From contig CAAFWO010000025.1 of the NCBI GenBank assembly GCA_900766735.1, forward strand, positions 1-52,193: DNA of 52,193 nt, given 5' to 3'. Below, in pieces: positions 1-7,247 of this stretch. The notes under the pieces are model-generated. The model made no database searches. It had not been told where the DNA came from and saw nothing but the letters and a program-made list of their open reading frames with translations. Each line of letters starts with the position of its first letter. The first letter of the stretch is position 1. The translations under genes and the position numbers were made by a program. The DNA comes from Clostridia bacterium (GTDB lineage: Bacteria; Bacillota; Clostridia; CAKSNL01; HGM11501).

Positions 1-37
1 TGATGCCAATGGCAGTTTTACGCATTACTTTGCATAA
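1..37 (+). CDS. Possible 3' end of an upstream gene (partial)
   Basis: Reading from base 2, eleven sense codons (ending in His-Tyr-Phe-Ala) run to a TAA at 35-37. A strong terminator hairpin follows nine bases later, which is where the end of a gene would be expected. This is too short to assign to a family. Another frame also stays open for a short distance, so the call rests on position alone. Confidence 0.3.
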   Translation, partial: DANGSFTHYFA

Positions 38-46
38 ATCGAAGAT

Positions 47-81
47 AAAAGCACTGTAACCTTAAAGTTACAGTGCTTTTT
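47..81. terminator. Bidirectional intrinsic terminator
   Basis: A perfect 10-bp stem (51-60 with 67-76) with a six-base loop is flanked by AAAA on the left and TTTTT on the right. It can therefore terminate transcription in either direction. It separates whatever lies upstream from the MFS gene promoter. Confidence 0.85.
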
Positions 82-145
82 ACGTAAAACCGATACTCTC
101 TTATCGCGAACCGGCTAAAGACCGTTTCTTTTTTGCGTATTAATG

Positions 146-174
146 TTGACAAATGTGTGAATGTGTGGTATTAT
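146..174 (+). promoter_or_regulatory. SigA-type promoter of the MFS gene
   Basis: The -35 is TTGACA (146-151), the spacer is 17 bp and the -10 is TATTAT (169-174), with TGG just before the -10 (extended -10). The element overlaps an in-frame upstream ATG at 161, which argues that translation starts at 200 and not at 161. Confidence 0.8.
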
Positions 175-199
175 GTGCAGAGTGATCGGAGGAGAGAAA

Positions 200-1393
200 A
201 TGACGAAAAAATCATATATCAGACTTGCAATGCTTTTATCGTTCGCATATTTTGTGAGCTACTTGACAAGGCTTAATTACGGCGCGCTGATACTGGAAAT
301 GGAAAAGACGCTTCACATAAGTAACACTCTTTTGTCCATGGCGGTGTCGGGAAGCGCCGTGACATATGGGTTCGGACAGATCGTAAGCGGCGTTCTGGGC
401 GATAAGTTCTCGCCGAAAAAGCTGATCTGCGGCGGACTTATAACTACCGCGGCGATGAACTTTCTGATTCCTGTAGTTGCACCGAATGTTTATCTTATGA
501 CGGCGGCCTGGTGCGTCAACGGCGCGGCACAGGCAATGATGTGGCCGCCGATAGTCGTTATCATGACGGAAGCGCTCACGGCAAAGGAATATAACAAATC
601 AAGCATTTTGGTCTCGTGCGGAGGGTATTTGGGAAATATCGCGGTGTATCTTTTAGCGCCGCTGATGATCAGAATAAGCACATGGCGCACGGTGTTTTTC
701 ATCTGTGGCGGCTGTGCGGTCTTAATGGCGTTTACCGTCCGCTTTTTATGCCCGGATGTTAAATCCGGCACTAAGGCAGGAAAGCCGGAAAATAAAAAAA
801 TCGGAATCAAAGGCCTTATCACGCCGTTTTTGGTGCTCGTGATGCTAGGCGTCGCTTTTGAAGGCGCGCTTCGGGAGGGAATATTAACATGGATGCCGAC
901 ATACATATTGCAGACCTATGATCTGGGCAGTGAAATTTCAATCCTTAGCGGTGTGATCCTTCCGGTGTTCTCGACTGCGTCCGTCGTTTTGTCGATGGTG
1001 ATATATGAGCACTTCATCAAAAATCCGCTTCACTATGCAACGCTGGTTTTGGTTATCGGAGCTGTGTTTTCCGGTGTGCTGTATGCTTTCACCGGGAAAA
1101 GCGCCGCTATCTCGGTCGCCTCGTTTGCAATTATCACCGCCGCGATGCACGGAGCGGGCCTGATGCTGACGACGATGATACCGCCGCTTTATTTAAAAAA
1201 GGGCAATGTGTCGACTGTCTCCGGCGTTATCAACGCCGCGACATATGTGGGAAGCGCACTGTCCGGAGTCGGGACGGCCGCACTCTCCTCCGCCTTCGGG
1301 TGGAGAGCCGTGACAGGAGTCTGGGTCGCTTTCGCACTCATCAGTGCGGCGTGCTGTTTTATCGCAAGTAAATATGATCTTTCGGATATATAA
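200..1393 (+). CDS. MFS transporter, organophosphate antiporter-like
   Basis: This is a 397-residue integral membrane protein with about 12 hydrophobic segments, typical of the major facilitator superfamily. The N-terminal YLTRLNYG stretch and the GxxxDKFSPK loop between TM2 and TM3 resemble the GlpT/UhpT (organophosphate:phosphate antiporter) branch, but the substrate cannot be read from the sequence. The start at 200 was chosen because GGAGGAG lies seven bases upstream and because the earlier ATG at 161 falls inside the promoter. It appears to be a single-gene unit: it has its own promoter, terminators lie on both sides, and the downstream flank is decayed sequence. MFS membership is secure; the subfamily is inferred. 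Confidence 0.85.
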   Translation: MTKKSYIRLAMLLSFAYFVSYLTRLNYGALILEMEKTLHISNTLLSMAVSGSAVTYGFGQIVSGVLGDKFSPKKLICGGLITTAAMNFLIPVVAPNVYLMTAAWCVNGAAQAMMWPPIVVIMTEALTAKEYNKSSILVSCGGYLGNIAVYLLAPLMIRISTWRTVFFICGGCAVLMAFTVRFLCPDVKSGTKAGKPENKKIGIKGLITPFLVLVMLGVAFEGALREGILTWMPTYILQTYDLGSEISILSGVILPVFSTASVVLSMVIYEHFIKNPLHYATLVLVIGAVFSGVLYAFTGKSAAISVASFAIITAAMHGAGLMLTTMIPPLYLKKGNVSTVSGVINAATYVGSALSGVGTAALSSAFGWRAVTGVWVAFALISAACCFIASKYDLSDI

Positions 1394-1499
1394 GATAGGA
1401 TCGCTCTATTCGCATAGATAGATAAGAAAATCCGACGGGCCGGTTGTGCGGATTTCACTTTCGCTATATAAAAATAGCCGATCGCCTTTTTTACGGGGA

Positions 1500-1779
1500 C
1501 ACCAGAAATTTCGCCGAAGCCGTCCAAGATGACGGCTTCGGCGTTTTTTTGTAACTCTATGTCCGCATTGCCCGATACAAGACGGATATTGAAAGGAGAT
1601 TTAAGTATTTGCGTTACAGAATCCGGAACCGATGCAGAAAGTGAAATATATTTTTTCACAGTTTCATCAGGGGTGTATCCTGTATAGGAATACATGTCAA
1701 GGGCAGTCTCAAAATCAATTCCGCCTGTCAGTCTGTAACGGAAATATGCTTTGATTGCGGATATTCGAGCCTATCGCAT
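1500..1779 (-). pseudogene. Possible cupin / class I mannose-6-phosphate isomerase-like remnant
   Basis: On the minus strand an open frame enters at about 1779 with no start codon of its own and a stop just upstream. It reads GGIDFETALDMYSYTGYTP and later a stretch ending DGFGEIS. The first part resembles the region before the C-terminal domain of class I mannose-6-phosphate isomerases (the EKALD segment), and the second resembles a cupin strand of the 'vLeGeGeisG' type. The frame runs on antisense into the MFS gene, which is not believable as coding. I read it as a decayed 3' fragment; the family assignment is tentative. Confidence 0.3.
1512..1550 (+). terminator. Intrinsic terminator downstream of the MFS gene
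   Basis: A perfect 13-bp GC-rich stem (1512-1524 with 1531-1543) with a six-base loop is followed by seven T residues (1544-1550). It lies about 120 bases after the MFS stop codon and is the first strong stop signal after it. Confidence 0.8.
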
Positions 1780-1845
1780 TTTCTGAGAGCGTTTAAGAAA
1801 AGATACGGTTTAACACCTGGCGAATATAAAAAAAGGAATAGATGA
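1735..1845 (+). pseudogene. AraC-family regulator, C-terminal remnant
   Basis: From 1735 to a TGA at 1843-1845 the + strand encodes the last ~36 residues of an AraC/XylS DNA-binding domain. Visible landmarks are VTEICFDCGYSSLSHF, the second helix-turn-helix, and then the family signature FKKRYGLTPGEYKK. Upstream in the same frame the sequence stops resembling the family within about ten codons, there is no start, and the rest of the regulator is absent. It is therefore a truncated remnant. Its 5' end overlaps the minus-strand cupin-like remnant, so the interval from 1394 to 1845 looks like rearranged, decayed sequence and not a functional spacer. Confidence 0.7.
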
Positions 1846-1847
1846 AA

Positions 1848-1881
1848 AACTACCTCCGTATAATTTACGGGGGTGGTTTTT
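1848..1881 (+). terminator. Terminator-like hairpin containing the cwlD ribosome binding site
   Basis: A 13-bp stem with two G-T pairs (1848-1860 with 1866-1878) and a five-base loop is followed by a T run (1877-1881). The right arm carries GGGGGTGG, the only Shine-Dalgarno-like sequence ahead of the next gene. The hairpin could end transcripts from the left or mask that ribosome binding site. A TATAAT spans the left arm and loop (1859-1864), but no good -35 accompanies it. Confidence 0.6.
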
Positions 1882-2586
1882 CTGAGTATATATTTAAAAC
1901 GGGCCGTAGTTATATTTATTGTCATGGCGGCCGTCGTGTCATATCTCACAGTTACATTATATAAGCGTGATTTCAAGGGTGCGTTCGCCCAAAGCGGCAA
2001 AACAGTCGTGATCGATGCCGGCCACGGAGAGCCGGACGGAGGCGCGGCGGCAGAGGACGGAACATGCGAGGAAAAAATTAATTTGGAAATTTCAAAAAAA
2101 CTTAGTGCAATTTTGGAAGAAAAATGTTATAATGTTATTATGACGCGCGAAACAAACGAGGGAATCCATTCTTCGGGGAGCAGTGTTAAGGAGAAAAAGC
2201 TCTCGGATATGCATAACCGCGAAAAAATAATGAACTCGTCCGGAGCGGACATTTTCATAAGTATACATATGAATAAATTTTCCGACCCGAAGATTTTCGG
2301 CGCGCAGGTTTTTTACAGTAACAACAGCCCCGATTCTGAGAGGCTGGCGGAGCTTATACAGACAGAGCTTTTATCGCTTGACGAAAATAACAAACGCGTC
2401 TCTAAGGCGGCGGAAGATTCTATCTTTCTTATGAAATGCGCGAAAATACCGGCAGTTATCGTTGAGTGCGGTTTTTTGTCAAACCCGGCGGAATGCGAAA
2501 AGCTTAAAACCGATGAATATAAAAATGAACTTGCAAATGCGATTAGCCGGGGAATTGAAAATTACTTTAGAGAAAGGGAAACATAA
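1873..2586 (+). CDS. cwlD: N-acetylmuramoyl-L-alanine amidase, CwlD-like
   Basis: The product would cleave the bond between N-acetylmuramic acid and the stem peptide of peptidoglycan. One N-terminal membrane segment (about residues 8-26) leads to an extracytoplasmic amidase_3 domain. Zinc-binding landmarks are IDAGHGEPDGGA, a Glu in the next helix (EEKINLE), the ISIHMN histidine and the catalytic VECGFLSN glutamate. The length, up to 237 residues, matches B. subtilis CwlD, which makes muramic-delta-lactam in spore cortex. The start is uncertain: GTG at 1873 has no upstream ribosome binding site, whereas GGGGGTGG at 1869-1876 would better serve a non-standard CTG at 1882. It is followed directly by radA. 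The sporulation role is inferred. Confidence 0.85.
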   Translation: MVFLSIYLKRAVVIFIVMAAVVSYLTVTLYKRDFKGAFAQSGKTVVIDAGHGEPDGGAAAEDGTCEEKINLEISKKLSAILEEKCYNVIMTRETNEGIHSSGSSVKEKKLSDMHNREKIMNSSGADIFISIHMNKFSDPKIFGAQVFYSNNSPDSERLAELIQTELLSLDENNKRVSKAAEDSIFLMKCAKIPAVIVECGFLSNPAECEKLKTDEYKNELANAISRGIENYFRERET

Positions 2587-3948
2587 ATGAAGTCAAAGAC
2601 AGTGTTTTGTTGTTCGGAGTGCGGATATGAGACCGCCAAGTGGCTCGGAAAGTGCCCGTCGTGCGGTGAGTGGAATACAATAAAAGAGGTTACGGCGCTC
2701 ACAAAAGAGAGCAGGAAAGCCGGCCATCATGCTTATATTAACTCGGAGCCGATGCACCTTTCTGAAATCGGCACGGATTCGCGCGAGAGGATGACGACCG
2801 GAATTTCGGAGCTTGACAGCGTTTTGGGCGGCGGGCTTGTGACGGGATCTCTCGTATTGGTCGGCGGCGAACCGGGAATCGGAAAATCCACGCTTTTGAT
2901 GGAGGTATGCAAAACGATCGCAGAGAACGACACGGTGCTCTATGTTTCTGGCGAGGAGTCCGAAATTCAGCTTAAGATGAGGGCGGACAGGCTTGGTGTG
3001 GAAACGGACAACCTCCTAATTCTGCCGCAGACGGATATTGACGCGGTTTTCTCGGCGGTTGACGAGACAGAGCCCAAGGTCTGCATCGTCGATTCGATTC
3101 AGACAATGTTTTCGGACACTGTCGAGTCATCCGGCGGAAGTGTGAGCCAGGTTCGCGAGGTCACGCTCCGCATTATGAGAAAGGCCAAGGAAACTGGAAT
3201 CGCTTTCTTTATCGTCGGCCACGTAACGAAAGACGGGTCGATCGCCGGTCCGAGGATACTTGAACATATGGTGGACGCCGTGCTTTACTTTGAGGGTGAC
3301 AGAAACCAGAGCTACAGAATTTTAAGAGCGGTCAAGAACCGTTTCGGGTCGACTAATGAGGTCGGCGTTTTTGAGATGACGGGAAAGGGACTTGTCGGAG
3401 TGGAAAATCCGTCAGCCGCGTTATTATCCGGAAGGCCGGAAAATGCGTCGGGCTCGTCGGTCACCTGCCTTATGGAGGGCACGAGGCCGATATTGGCTGA
3501 GATTCAGGCGCTCACATCGCCGACAGGGTTCGGAATGCCGCGCCGCGCCGCAGAGGGAATGGACTATAACCGAATGGTGCTCCTGATCGCGATAATTGAG
3601 AAAAAGCTCGGTATCACGATGCAGAACCAGGACGCATATATAAACGTTATCGGCGGCCTTAAGATCGACGAAACGAGTGCCGATCTTTCGGTTATCTGCT
3701 CTATAGTGTCAAGCCTTAAAAATAAGAGCCTTGACCCCGGGACTGTGTTTTTGGGCGAGGCAGGGCTTTCGGGCGAGATCAGAGCCGTTTCAAACATCAA
3801 GCTCAGAGTGGCAGAGGCGGCAAGGCTCGGGTTTTCGAAGGCCGTTATTCCGGCGGCAAACCTTAAGGCGGCGTCCGAAGAAAAGGGCATCACGCTTATA
3901 CCGGTCAAGACAATTATGGATGTATTGAGAGAGGATATTTACGTATGA
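2587..3948 (+). CDS. radA: DNA repair protein RadA
   Basis: RadA (Sms) is a RecA-like ATPase that promotes branch migration of recombination intermediates. All expected parts of the 453-residue protein are visible: a C4 zinc finger (C9xxC12...C23xxC26), the Walker A GEPGIGKST (residues 94-102), the RadA-specific KNRFGSTNE motif near residue 250, and a C-terminal Lon-like S16 domain (from about 340). The ATG starts at the base after the cwlD stop codon, so the two are co-transcribed. The 3' end overlaps the ABC exporter by four bases. The length is normal for the family. Confidence 0.97.
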   Translation: MKSKTVFCCSECGYETAKWLGKCPSCGEWNTIKEVTALTKESRKAGHHAYINSEPMHLSEIGTDSRERMTTGISELDSVLGGGLVTGSLVLVGGEPGIGKSTLLMEVCKTIAENDTVLYVSGEESEIQLKMRADRLGVETDNLLILPQTDIDAVFSAVDETEPKVCIVDSIQTMFSDTVESSGGSVSQVREVTLRIMRKAKETGIAFFIVGHVTKDGSIAGPRILEHMVDAVLYFEGDRNQSYRILRAVKNRFGSTNEVGVFEMTGKGLVGVENPSAALLSGRPENASGSSVTCLMEGTRPILAEIQALTSPTGFGMPRRAAEGMDYNRMVLLIAIIEKKLGITMQNQDAYINVIGGLKIDETSADLSVICSIVSSLKNKSLDPGTVFLGEAGLSGEIRAVSNIKLRVAEAARLGFSKAVIPAANLKAASEEKGITLIPVKTIMDVLREDIYV

Positions 3949-5684
3949 AGACAGGGGCGCTGATAAAGAGATTTTATCCCTATTTTAAGAAATATAAAAA
4001 AGTTATGGCGCTTGACCTTTTCTGCGCTTCGCTCACGACGGTGTGCGAGATCGTTCTTCCGCTTATCGTGAGAAAGATCACGAATACGGCGATAACAGAC
4101 CTTGCTTTACTGACGGCGGAGCTTGTGTTAAAGTGCGGCGCGCTTTATGTGGTTTTGAGAATAATCGACGCTGTGGCGAATTACTATATGGCAAACACGG
4201 GTCACATCATGGGCGCGTGTATCGAAACGGATATGCGCCGCGACCTTTTTTCACACCTTGAAGAGCTGTCGTTTTCCTATTTCAGCAATGCCAAGGTCGG
4301 CCAGATTATGGCGAGGATCACGTCAGATCTTTTTGATGTGACGGAGTTTGCGCACCACTGCCCGGAGGAATTTTTCATTGCCGGAATAAAAATTGTCGCT
4401 TCTTTCATCATTCTTTCGGGAATGAATTTATATCTGACGCTTATTATGTTTGCCTCTGTGCCTTTGATGGTTATCGTTTCGGCCTATTACAACAGAAAAA
4501 TGCGAAGCGCATTTAAAAAATCACGCGTTCAGATCGGCGAGATAAATTCGCAGGTCGAGGACAGTATCTTGGGCATCCGCGTCGTGAAATCGTTCGCGAA
4601 TGAGGAGATCGAAAAGGAAAAATTCGAAGATGGCAACAGAAAGTTTTTGGACATCAAAAGGCTGATGTATAAGTATATGGCCGGATTTCAGACATCGGTC
4701 AGAGTGTTTGACGGACTTATGTATATCATCGTTGTCGTTGCCGGTGCGCTCTTTATGATAAAGGGAAAGATCACGCCCGGCGACTACACGGCGTATTTAC
4801 TCTATGTTTCGACACTTATTGCCGCGATCAGAAGGATCGTCGAATTTACAGAGCAGTTCCAGCGCGGAATGACGGGAATCGAGCGCTTTACCGAGATCAT
4901 GGACGCGCCGGCTGAGATTACGGACGCGCCGGACGCGGGCGAGCTTGAATCTGTCCGCGGAGAAGTCGAATTTAAGAACGTTACCTTCGGATACACAGAC
5001 GGTGAAGAGAGGGTGCTTTCAAATATTAATATGAAGGTTTCACCCGGTGAAAATATCGCCCTCGTCGGCCCGTCCGGCGGAGGAAAGACGACGCTCGTCA
5101 ACCTGATACCGCGGTTTTACGATGTCACGGGCGGCGAGGTCTTGGTTGACGGGAAAAACGTTAAAAATTACACACAGAAGTCGCTTCGTGCAAATATCGG
5201 AGTGGTTCAGCAGGATGTTTATCTTTTCTCGGGCACGGTTTACGAAAACATATCCTACGGACTTCCCGGCGCTTCGATGGACAAGGTCAAAGAGGCGGCA
5301 AGGGCGGCAGGGTGCGACGAATTTATAGAAAACCTGCCCGAAGGATATAATACCTATGTCGGAGAGCGCGGAGTGAAGCTTTCCGGCGGCCAGAAACAGA
5401 GAATTTCGATCGCACGTGTATTTTTGAAAAATCCTCCGATACTTATTCTTGACGAGGCGACGAGCGCACTTGACAACGAGAGCGAGCTCATCGTCAAAGA
5501 GTCGCTCGCGAGACTTTCAAAGGGAAGGACGACGTTCACTATCGCGCACCGCTTAACGACAATAAAGGGAGCGGACAAAATTCTTGTACTTACCGAAAGG
5601 GGGATCGAGGAAGAGGGAAGCCATGAAGAGCTTATTAAAAGAGACGGCCTTTATAAAAGGCTTTACAAGCTTTATGAAACATGA
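3945..5684 (+). CDS. ABC exporter, fused permease and ATPase
   Basis: This 579-residue half-transporter of the MsbA/multidrug exporter type would work as a homodimer. Residues 1-310 form the six-helix transmembrane domain. The nucleotide-binding domain follows, with Walker A GPSGGGKTT (from about 375), a Q-loop (VVQQDVYLFSG), the signature LSGGQKQR (about 479), Walker B with DEATSALD, and the H-loop (IAHRL). The ATG overlaps the radA stop codon (ATGA), which implies translational coupling. The substrate could be lipid, peptide or drug and cannot be read from the sequence. Confidence 0.93.
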   Translation: MKTGALIKRFYPYFKKYKKVMALDLFCASLTTVCEIVLPLIVRKITNTAITDLALLTAELVLKCGALYVVLRIIDAVANYYMANTGHIMGACIETDMRRDLFSHLEELSFSYFSNAKVGQIMARITSDLFDVTEFAHHCPEEFFIAGIKIVASFIILSGMNLYLTLIMFASVPLMVIVSAYYNRKMRSAFKKSRVQIGEINSQVEDSILGIRVVKSFANEEIEKEKFEDGNRKFLDIKRLMYKYMAGFQTSVRVFDGLMYIIVVVAGALFMIKGKITPGDYTAYLLYVSTLIAAIRRIVEFTEQFQRGMTGIERFTEIMDAPAEITDAPDAGELESVRGEVEFKNVTFGYTDGEERVLSNINMKVSPGENIALVGPSGGGKTTLVNLIPRFYDVTGGEVLVDGKNVKNYTQKSLRANIGVVQQDVYLFSGTVYENISYGLPGASMDKVKEAARAAGCDEFIENLPEGYNTYVGERGVKLSGGQKQRISIARVFLKNPPILILDEATSALDNESELIVKESLARLSKGRTTFTIAHRLTTIKGADKILVLTERGIEEEGSHEELIKRDGLYKRLYKLYET

Positions 5685-5700
5685 AAAGGAGTGAAGTTAT

Positions 5701-7059
5701 TTGAAAAAATATCTTAATGTAACCCCCGAAATCAAAACGCTGACTGAAAAATGCATCAATAATTCGAATATCGATCCCGAGCTTTACAAGGTGCACGAGG
5801 TCAAAAAGGGCTTAAGAGATTTAGACGGAAAAGGTGTTGTGGCCGGGCTTACCGAGATTTCGACCATAATATCCTCCGAAGAGAAGGACGGAGTCACCCG
5901 TTCCTGTAAAGGAAGGCTTTACTACAGGGGAATAAATGTTGAAGACATTGTAAAAGGCTTTACTGACGAGGGCAGATTCGGCTTTGAAGAAACGGTGTAT
6001 CTGCTCCTCTTCGGCGAACTGCCCAATACCTCCGAGCTTGAAGAATTTAACAGGCTTTTGGTATCGAGAAGGACTCTGCCGACGAATTTTAACCGCGACG
6101 TTATTATGAAAGCGCCCAATTCAGATATTATGAATTCACTTGCCCGAAGCGTTTTGACGCTCTATTCATATGACAAGAGAGCAAACGACATAAGCGTGGA
6201 AAACGTTATGGGTCAGTGCATTAATCTGATTTCGGTGTTCCCGATGCTCTCTGTCTATGCCTATCAGGCATACAGGCATTACGGGCTCGGCAAGGGGCTC
6301 TATATTCACCGCCCGAGCAGTAAGCTTTCGACGGCTGAGAACTTTTTAAGAATGCTACGCCCCGACAAGGAGTTTTCAAGCCTTGAGGCGAAGCTTTTGG
6401 ATATGGCACTTGTGCTTCATGCGGAGCACGGCGGCGGTAATAACTCGACCTTCACGACACACGTCGTGACCTCGTCCGGAACGGACACGTATTCGTCGAC
6501 CGCGGCGTCGCTCTGCTCATTAAAAGGGCCGAAGCACGGCGGCGCGAACATCAAGGTCAAGAAAATGTTTGAGGACATTAAAAAGAATGTCAGGCACTGG
6601 AATTCGGACTCCGAGATCCGCGACTACCTTACAAAGATACTTGAAAAGAAGGCGTTTGACAATGCCGGCCTGATCTACGGAATGGGTCACGCGGTATATT
6701 CGCTTTCCGATCCGAGAGCGGAAATATTCAAAGCTTTTGTCGACCCGCTCTCTAAGGAAAAGGGCAGAGAGGACGAATTTGAACTTTATAAAACCGTTGC
6801 ACGGCTCGCGACGGAGGTCATCGGCGAGAAGAGAAAGATCTATAAAGGCGTCAGCCCGAACGTCGATTTCTATTCGGGATTCGTATATTCTATGCTCGAT
6901 ATTCCGGACGAGCTTTACACTCCGCTTTTCGCGGTTTCAAGGATCGCCGGATGGAGTGCGCACAGGCTTGAAGAGATAATCAATGCAGGAAAGATAATAA
7001 GGCCTGCATATAAGTCCGTTGCAGAGGAAAAAGAATACGTCCGCCTCGGCGAACGCTGA
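5701..7059 (+). CDS. gltA: Citrate synthase (Si-type)
   Basis: The enzyme condenses oxaloacetate and acetyl-CoA to citrate; in a fermentative anaerobe it would mainly feed 2-oxoglutarate and glutamate synthesis. The 452-residue protein shows the expected active-site histidines in HAEHGG (about 240), GPKHGGAN (about 279) and GMGHAVY (about 330), followed by the SDPRAE segment and a late Asp in VDFYSGF. The usual Arg after the third His (GHRVY in many homologues) is Ala here. It is longer than the ~370-residue short type because of an N-terminal extension. The start is TTG at 5701 with AAGGAG upstream. No other citrate-cycle gene is nearby. 2-Methylcitrate synthase is the main alternative. Confidence 0.9.
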   Translation: MKKYLNVTPEIKTLTEKCINNSNIDPELYKVHEVKKGLRDLDGKGVVAGLTEISTIISSEEKDGVTRSCKGRLYYRGINVEDIVKGFTDEGRFGFEETVYLLLFGELPNTSELEEFNRLLVSRRTLPTNFNRDVIMKAPNSDIMNSLARSVLTLYSYDKRANDISVENVMGQCINLISVFPMLSVYAYQAYRHYGLGKGLYIHRPSSKLSTAENFLRMLRPDKEFSSLEAKLLDMALVLHAEHGGGNNSTFTTHVVTSSGTDTYSSTAASLCSLKGPKHGGANIKVKKMFEDIKKNVRHWNSDSEIRDYLTKILEKKAFDNAGLIYGMGHAVYSLSDPRAEIFKAFVDPLSKEKGREDEFELYKTVARLATEVIGEKRKIYKGVSPNVDFYSGFVYSMLDIPDELYTPLFAVSRIAGWSAHRLEEIINAGKIIRPAYKSVAEEKEYVRLGER

Positions 7060-7079
7060 TAATTTTAACTTATTTGCTG

Positions 7080-7108
7080 TTGACTTAAAGCGGATTTTGT
7101 GGTAAAAT
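7080..7108 (+). promoter_or_regulatory. SigA-type promoter of the riboswitch transcript
   Basis: The -35 is TTGACT (7080-7085), the spacer is 17 bp and the -10 is TAAAAT (7103-7108), preceded by TGG (extended -10). Transcription would begin at about 7115, immediately ahead of the aptamer, so the riboswitch is the first element of the leader. Confidence 0.8.
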
Positions 7109-7114
7109 ATAAGA

Positions 7115-7207
7115 AAGATATAATATTTCGGCAAACCCATCGAAAGGTGGGGACGCAAAGCTTTAGTGTCTTACCCGCAACAGCGGAATGATTGGCTGGC
7201 TGCATTA
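7115..7207 (+). promoter_or_regulatory. GEMM-I riboswitch (cyclic di-GMP class I type)
   Basis: The conserved core of the GEMM-I aptamer is visible. GGCAAACC begins at 7130. The P2 stem CCCATC/GGTGGG (7136-7141 with 7146-7151) is capped by a GAAA tetraloop. Next come GACGCAAAG (7152-7160) and a P3 arm with an inner CCGC/GCGG helix (near 7174-7186) ending in TTGGCTGGC. GEMM-I RNAs bind cyclic di-GMP; a subgroup prefers 3',3'-cGAMP, and I cannot separate the two with certainty. The 3' side of the aptamer is shared with the following terminator. Confidence 0.9.
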
Positions 7208-7231
7208 ATTTATTTAGTGCGGCCGGTTTTT
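7196..7231 (+). terminator. Riboswitch expression platform: intrinsic terminator
   Basis: A 12-bp stem (7196-7207 with 7215-7226, three G-T pairs) has a seven-base AT-rich loop and is followed by five T residues (7227-7231). The left arm reuses the 3' end of the aptamer. Ligand-stabilised aptamer folding should therefore prevent the terminator and switch the downstream gene on. The direction of control is inferred from this overlap. Confidence 0.75.
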
Positions 7232-7247
7232 ATTGGGAGGGATTTCT

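Noticed and set aside
161..199. N-terminal extension of the MFS protein from the ATG at 161
   Set aside because: These bases overlap the -10 element and would not be in the transcript. A good ribosome binding site precedes the ATG at 200.
1189..1695. Minus-strand open frame starting with ATG at 1695 as an intact gene
   Set aside because: Its 3' half is antisense to the MFS gene and has no protein-like character. Only the 5' part resembles a known domain, and it begins upstream without a start codon.
7116..7210. The leader before the sugar transferase as a tRNA or other structured RNA
   Set aside because: The GGCAAACC, GAAA-capped P2 and GACGCAAAG elements are specific to GEMM-I riboswitches, and no cloverleaf can be drawn.
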